From positions 1 through 9,523 of the forward strand of contig CANPYA010000049.1 of the NCBI GenBank assembly GCA_947587565.1: a stretch of DNA of 9,523 nt, given 5' to 3'. Each line of letters opens with the position of its first letter. The first letter of the stretch is position 1. Source of the stretch: an uncultured Bacilli bacterium. GTDB taxonomy: Bacteria > Bacillota_I > Bacilli_A > RF39 > UBA660. The notes under the pieces are model-generated. The model did not search any database. It saw only the letters and a program-made list of their open reading frames with translations, and was not told where the DNA came from. Position numbers and translations under genes: made by a program. Shown here piece by piece: positions 5,541 through 9,523 of this stretch.

Positions 5541-7146
5541 TTCTATTTATTAGATATATTAAAAATGTAATAGTAGAAATAATACTTATTCCTCTTGATA
5601 TATATATTGTTGGTGTTTTTATATACTTAACAATAATTGTTCCCTTATCAATACTACCTATTTCAACTAATACTAATCCATTTTCGGATTCTTTTACATT
5701 AAGTTTTTTATTTTCTATTTTTGCTCCATACCCTTTATAGTATATAAGGGGTAATTCTATATTAGTATCATCATATTCATTGGTAAAATCAACTATTATT
5801 TTATTATCAATAGTTTTATGTGTAAATGAAATATTATTATTTGATGTTATTACATTTCCTCTATTTTTTATATATTTCAAATCTACTTTTAAAGGTAAAT
5901 ATTCTTTAAAGCCTAAATGATAATTTTTTAATGTTATGTCTTTATCAAAAATTGTATTTATTGTAATAGATATAAGTGAAATTGATGATAAACAAAATAT
6001 AAGTAATAATTTATTTAATTTTGCTTTTTCATTTTTACATATTTTTGAAATCAATATTCCACCTGCTATGGATAAAAGAAGAGTTGTTATAAAAAATAAT
6101 CGCCACGGGAATTGTATAATTGAAAATATTGATTCAAATATTTTCCAAGGAAATAAATTACTTGATAAAAATAAACATACTATGCCTATAATAAAACATT
6201 CCGTTAGAAACCGATCTTTTATTTTACTTTTAAATTTTTGGATAATTAAATATATAAATACAATACCTATCCCAGCTGGCATCCAAGGTTTTGTATGTAA
6301 AATTATTTCTAAAAACAAGGCATAAAATGGGATAGTTCTACTTGCTATTTTACTTATTCGACTTACATTATTAAATACAAATTCTCCGGATATCATCTGT
6401 TCTAGCATAGGAAATATAAAATAACTAGTTATTAAAAGGGTTATTAAAGCTGATATAATTAAATACTTTATTCTTTGTTTTTCATTTACAAATTCTCTAA
6501 AGTTTATTATAACAAATACTAATAATAACAAACATATTATAAATGTACTTAAAACATGGGACAATATAAGCCCACTCATACCTATTACTAGTATATAAAA
6601 TTTTTTATAGTCTTCGTATATTATTTCATAGATACCATATATTACTAAAGGGGCGAATATAAATGCTAATGCTTCACCTATTGCTGATCTTGAAAAAACA
6701 TCAACAAGTCTATATGAAGCAAAGGCATATATTATTGATGATATTATTGATGCATAATTATTTTTACTAATACCTTTAACACTTATATACATAGTTATAA
6801 TTGAAAATAAATTTATGAGAAATAAAAATATTTTATATGATGTATATATATCTATTCCGATATAATGTATAAAAGCCGGTATATATAAAAATATGTCAGG
6901 ATAAAAAAGTGGATTTGCATATCCATAACCATTTAAATAATTTGAATAAATGCAAGGAAATAATTCAATTTCAAAGCTTTCTTTTATTCCTTTTATTCTA
7001 GACAAGTGAAATAATAGGTCATGTCCGTATTTTAAGGTAGTTGTAAAAATTGATGCTGAACTTAATAGAGCCAAAAATACTAAAAACATTATTCTATTTC
7101 TTTTATTATAAATTATTTTATTATACAAATTTGAAACAAACTTCAT
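5518..7146 (-). CDS. Polytopic membrane protein, COG5617/PF10131 type (GT-C-like)
   Basis: A 542-residue integral membrane protein with about ten hydrophobic segments between residues 17 and 400, then an outside domain (about 402-513) and a last span (515-533). GHDLLFH (41-47), LNGYGYANPLFYPDIFLYIP (71-90), LSHVLS (195-200) and IIQFPWRLFF (343-352) are the signature of the family misleadingly named 6-pyruvoyl-tetrahydropterin synthase-related. These proteins resemble GT-C glycosyltransferases that use lipid-linked sugars outside the membrane. Asp43 in the first outside loop is where such enzymes keep a catalytic acid. The end block (LPLIYYKGYGAK and what follows) resembles the YfhO tail. No other glycan genes are nearby, so donor and acceptor are unknown. 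The start ATG has only GGTG upstream, a modest ribosome site. It is a single-gene unit after the terminator at 7285. Family call good, activity inferred. Confidence 0.8.
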   Translation of the reverse strand: MKFVSNLYNKIIYNKRNRIMFLVFLALLSSASIFTTTLKYGHDLLFHLSRIKGIKESFEIELFPCIYSNYLNGYGYANPLFYPDIFLYIPAFIHYIGIDIYTSYKIFLFLINLFSIITMYISVKGISKNNYASIISSIIYAFASYRLVDVFSRSAIGEALAFIFAPLVIYGIYEIIYEDYKKFYILVIGMSGLILSHVLSTFIICLLLLVFVIINFREFVNEKQRIKYLIISALITLLITSYFIFPMLEQMISGEFVFNNVSRISKIASRTIPFYALFLEIILHTKPWMPAGIGIVFIYLIIQKFKSKIKDRFLTECFIIGIVCLFLSSNLFPWKIFESIFSIIQFPWRLFFITTLLLSIAGGILISKICKNEKAKLNKLLLIFCLSSISLISITINTIFDKDITLKNYHLGFKEYLPLKVDLKYIKNRGNVITSNNNISFTHKTIDNKIIVDFTNEYDDTNIELPLIYYKGYGAKIENKKLNVKESENGLVLVEIGSIDKGTIIVKYIKTPTIYISRGISIISTITFLIYLINRKNKKVKD

Positions 7147-7213
7147 TTTTTCACCAATTAAATTTTATCAAATTACTTAAGCAAATTCTATATAGACTAA
7201 TTAATTTAATAAA

Positions 7214-7255
7214 TTTTACAATATAAACTTGTAAAAATTGATGTTAAAAATCAAT
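7214..7255. repeat. Two adjacent inverted repeats in the leader of the GT-C-like gene
   Basis: TTTTACAA-7-TTGTAAAA (7214-7236) is followed with no gap by ATTGAT-7-ATCAAT (7237-7255). Both are perfect and both have seven-base centres. They lie 68-109 bases before the ATG at 7146, within the 189-base gap. They could be two RNA hairpins or paired protein sites. No clear sigma-70 promoter could be fixed here; TTTACA at 7216-7221 (minus strand) is the best -35-like hexamer and lies inside the repeat. Confidence 0.5.
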
Positions 7256-7284
7256 CTCTCAAATCTAAATTAACTTTTTAAGTC

Positions 7285-7313
7285 AATAAAAGAGCATCAA
7301 AATAGTGCTCTTT
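7285..7313 (-). terminator. Rho-independent terminator of the VanZ operon
   Basis: On the minus strand AAAGAGCA (7306-7313) pairs perfectly with TGCTCTTT (7289-7296) across a 9-base loop, and the distal arm leads into TTTTATTG. It lies 22 bases after the stop at 7336. Confidence 0.85.
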
Positions 7314-7335
7314 AAATTTATTTGTTTATTATTTA

Positions 7336-8679
7336 TTAATTAATCTTTTCATATTTGACATTTAATTCTTTATCAACACTTATTTTATATTCTCTTTTAT
7401 CAATTAATTCTTGATTATTAAATGCTGAAACTTCAACAGTGGTTGTTCCTTTTTGCTTAGGAATAAAATGTAATGCTATATTATATTTTTCATTGTCTAA
7501 ATCCATTTTAGAATTACCATAATCTAACTTTGCTTCAACAACTCTTTTATCTAAAACATTAACTTTTACATCAGGAGATAAATAACTTTTATTTTCATGA
7601 ATTAAATTAATATCTAATATAACATTAGTATATTTATTTTCTTTTTGATAATTTACATTATAAAAATCTAATCTTTCTTCTATTCTTTTAATATCTACCT
7701 CATATTTTGAAGGATTATTATTAAGTAAATCCTTAACTAAATATTTATCTTTACTATTGATAATTGCGTATACTTGATCACTCTTTTGACATAGAAAGTA
7801 ATAGTTATAAAACTCATCTTCATAAAATTTATCTAGAGCCTCATCACATATATCATTGGATTCATCAACTATTTGCATTTCATAATGTAAAGTATCCAAA
7901 TTTTCTTGATATAAAGAATTACGATATTTAATTAAAAGAATCAAGAGAATTAAAATTACTCCAATGATACAAAAGATTTTTATTAATTTTTTTATATCAA
8001 TTTTATTTTTTTCAAGTAAGAAAATATTTTTAACTAAATTATCTATTTCTTTTATTTTTAAAACTTTAAACATTAATAAAGAACCACCAACATTAAGAAT
8101 TATATCATCAATATCAAATCTACCAACATAACCAATTAATTGAATAATTTCAATGCCTAAAACAATAGATAAAATGGTTAGAAAAAAATATTTTAATTTA
8201 TTTTCTTTTGAAAACAAAAGTGGTAAAAAGAAAGCCATAGGCATTAAAGCCACAAAATTACCAAAAACATTATAAATAATAGTGCTTGTACTGGTTAGAT
8301 TATTAAAATTTTCAATTAAATATTCATAAATAGTTCGAAAAGGAATTAAATTAACAGACTCTTTTAAATATTCCATATTGGGTTTTATAAATAAAAATCC
8401 TTGTCTACCCCATGAACTATCAAATAAAGTTAAATTTAAAAATAGTAAAATATATAATATGAAATATATCCATAAATTTATTTTAAGGGGTTTGTTAGTT
8501 TTATAATATTTAGAAAGTAAAATTCCTCCAAAATAAATAAGTAAACAAGATATAATAATAAAAATTAAAGTTGTTTTAAATTCAATTATTACTTCAGGTC
8601 TAATAGCAATTAATATATAAAAAACTACTAGAAATAAAGCTAGACTATATAATAAATAACCACATATTTTCTTTTGCAT
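7336..8679 (-). CDS. VanZ-domain membrane protein with outside C-terminal domain
   Basis: A 447-residue protein. The first ~210 residues are a VanZ domain with spans near 6-24, 37-55, 68-84, 137-156, 165-183 and 189-206. Motifs are LTLFD (83-87), VNLIPFRTI (109-117), NVFGNFVALMPMAFFLPLLF (137-156), GIEIIQ (175-180) and GRFDIDDIILNVGG (186-199). VanZ-family proteins are known for low-level teicoplanin resistance and occur widely in envelope genes; the activity is not known. A seventh span (234-250) places residues 251-447 outside. That tail has one block with C278 and C297 (FYNYYFLC, KDKYLVKDLL), which could form a disulfide, and a strand-rich end (PKQKGTTTVEVSAF at 407-420) like an Ig-type fold. 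AGGAG lies 12 bases before the ATG, which is long. It is last in its operon, 28 bases after the previous stop, before a terminator. Fusion to such a tail is unusual for VanZ. VanZ call firm; tail function unknown. Confidence 0.9.
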   Translation of the reverse strand: MQKKICGYLLYSLALFLVVFYILIAIRPEVIIEFKTTLIFIIISCLLIYFGGILLSKYYKTNKPLKINLWIYFILYILLFLNLTLFDSSWGRQGFLFIKPNMEYLKESVNLIPFRTIYEYLIENFNNLTSTSTIIYNVFGNFVALMPMAFFLPLLFSKENKLKYFFLTILSIVLGIEIIQLIGYVGRFDIDDIILNVGGSLLMFKVLKIKEIDNLVKNIFLLEKNKIDIKKLIKIFCIIGVILILLILLIKYRNSLYQENLDTLHYEMQIVDESNDICDEALDKFYEDEFYNYYFLCQKSDQVYAIINSKDKYLVKDLLNNNPSKYEVDIKRIEERLDFYNVNYQKENKYTNVILDINLIHENKSYLSPDVKVNVLDKRVVEAKLDYGNSKMDLDNEKYNIALHFIPKQKGTTTVEVSAFNNQELIDKREYKISVDKELNVKYEKIN

Positions 8680-8707
8680 AATTTTAACTCACTCCTACAA
8701 ATTATAA

Positions 8708-9316
8708 TTAATCTTTATAACAAGTTGCTAAATCATTTTCTAAATCAAAATCATTTAAATTATTATAAACATATATTTTATAATCATTATTTGTTGCTGT
8801 TTGATATCCTTTGTATTTTTTATTAAAGTATTTATCAAGTTCATTAATTATTTTATCATCAGTAGTTTTTAAAATTACATAAATACCTATTTTGCTCTTC
8901 ATTACATAAGAGTATTCTAAATTATTTTTATCATATTCAATTAAATTTTCTAATTTTTCTTCTTTTGGAATAATTTTTTCAGAAGTTATATAAGCTTCTA
9001 CTTGGCTTTTAAGACAATTTAATAATTTTTCATTATTATCTTTTATAGTAGAATTAAGATCTTGATTATCTTCCAAATTTTCGTTATATAATCTTGGTTC
9101 CCATTTAAATATTGTTTTTTTATTACTTGTATTATAGCAATAAGTATCTACTATTATCCCTTTATCAATGTAATTAATTTCCCCATTTTTATCATAATAC
9201 TTTCTTATATGTATTATAGGATTATTATTAAAGATTTTCGCTTGTAAAGTATCAAGTGCAATAATCCCAACCAAAACTCCTAAAACAATTAAAATAATTT
9301 TTATACCTTTTTTCAT
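8708..9316 (-). CDS. Membrane-anchored extracytoplasmic protein of unknown function
   Basis: I do not recognise this protein with certainty. It has 202 residues with a Lys-rich start, one hydrophobic segment (about 5-21, IKIILIVLGVLVGIIAL) and a hydrophilic remainder that should face outside, as an uncleaved anchor. There is no lipobox. Residues 34-75 (IIHIRKYYDKNGEINYIDKG, then a KTIFKWEP turn) look like a small beta domain. The rest is Asn/Lys/Glu-rich with a likely alpha-beta end (IGIYVILKTTDDKI). Cysteines are C60, C101 and C199. GGAGG lies 4 bases before the ATG, an excellent start. It sits 28 bases before the VanZ gene and 49 bases after the preceding gene, so the three are probably one transcript acting together at the envelope. 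Confidence 0.8.
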   Translation of the reverse strand: MKKGIKIILIVLGVLVGIIALDTLQAKIFNNNPIIHIRKYYDKNGEINYIDKGIIVDTYCYNTSNKKTIFKWEPRLYNENLEDNQDLNSTIKDNNEKLLNCLKSQVEAYITSEKIIPKEEKLENLIEYDKNNLEYSYVMKSKIGIYVILKTTDDKIINELDKYFNKKYKGYQTATNNDYKIYVYNNLNDFDLENDLATCYKD

Positions 9317-9365
9317 AATTCCTCCATTTTTTCAAATTACTATTTAATTCACTCATATAAATTTA

Positions 9366-9523
9366 TTAGCCTATATAGTCTGGATTAGCACACAAACTCA
9401 ATTTTATATTGATTTGATTTAAAAATTCATCAAGTGAATTGTTAGCTGTATTCTTTTCAATAGTATAACAATATCCATAATCTTTTTGAACATATTTATC
9501 ACTCATATAGATTTCATATTCTG
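9366..9523 (-). CDS. C-terminal end of an unidentified protein, cut by the window edge
   Basis: An open frame enters from the right edge and gives 51 codons ending in TAATAA (stop at 9366-9368). The visible part includes EYEIYMSDKYVQKDYGYCYT and ends CANPDYIG. It has no stop codons, good codon use for this DNA, and normal operon spacing to the next start (49 bases), which supports a real gene. It has two Cys (in GYCYT and LCANP) and no hydrophobic segment. No family is recognised; an outside or cytoplasmic location cannot be told from this fragment. Confidence 0.65.
   Translation of the reverse strand, partial: EYEIYMSDKYVQKDYGYCYTIEKNTANNSLDEFLNQINIKLSLCANPDYIG

Noticed and set aside
5936..6325. 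Plus-strand open frame of 129 codons
   Set aside because: It is antisense to the conserved membrane protein and lacks family features.
1..9523. CRISPR array, tRNA or rRNA genes, insertion sequences, toxin-antitoxin pair
   Set aside because: No regular repeat-spacer pattern, structured RNA, transposase or terminal repeats were seen. The small XRE gene has no partner gene of toxin type beside it.

Overview
The window reads as chromosomal DNA of a low-GC, Gram-positive-type bacterium (Firmicutes/Bacilli, possibly one of the AT-rich gut lineages near the Mollicutes). This rests on the very AT-rich sequence, strong GGAGG-type ribosome binding sites, several XRE regulators with membrane segments, a VanZ-domain protein and DUF4825-like and YkuE-like proteins. 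The standard genetic code applies: TGG encodes Trp and TGA is used as a stop, for example in the ATGA overlap at 546-549. No rRNA, tRNA, CRISPR array, insertion sequence or phage gene was found. All genes are on the minus strand except one small XRE regulator (5250-5492, plus).

Reading in the direction of minus-strand transcription (right to left), positions 9523-7336 hold an operon of membrane-anchored or secreted proteins. It comprises the 3' end of an unknown gene, a 202-aa membrane-anchored unknown protein, and a 447-aa protein with an N-terminal VanZ domain and a large outside domain. It closes with a clear hairpin terminator at 7285-7313. Next, 7146-5518 encodes a polytopic membrane protein of the COG5617/PF10131 type (GT-C-like, probable envelope glycosylation). 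Its leader carries two adjacent inverted repeats. A divergent pair follows. A small cytoplasmic XRE regulator on the plus strand faces a minus-strand secreted beta-propeller-like protein (5112-4034) that is split by a one-base frameshift at a short A-run. A perfect 10-bp palindrome sits between them, against the minus-strand -35 box.

The next block (3950-1296) is a membrane-anchored metallophosphoesterase and two tandem paralogous XRE regulators with membrane segments. One paralog ends in an outside DUF4825-like sensor domain. Both copies have homologous upstream regions of identical length, so the pair arose by local duplication. A terminator at 1250-1278 ends this block.

The left end (1226-1) is a TetR-regulated redox operon. 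A textbook promoter has a perfect 13-bp palindrome over its -35 box. It is followed by the TetR gene, a four-base overlap, a flavodoxin-fold oxidoreductase gene that has lost one base near its 3' end, and the first 8 codons of another gene.

The common theme is cell-envelope and stress sensing: three or four regulators beside surface, membrane and redox proteins. No complete undescribed system is evident. The most distinctive items are the two one-base breaks of the same sign, the duplicated one-component membrane regulators, and the VanZ protein with its outside tail.
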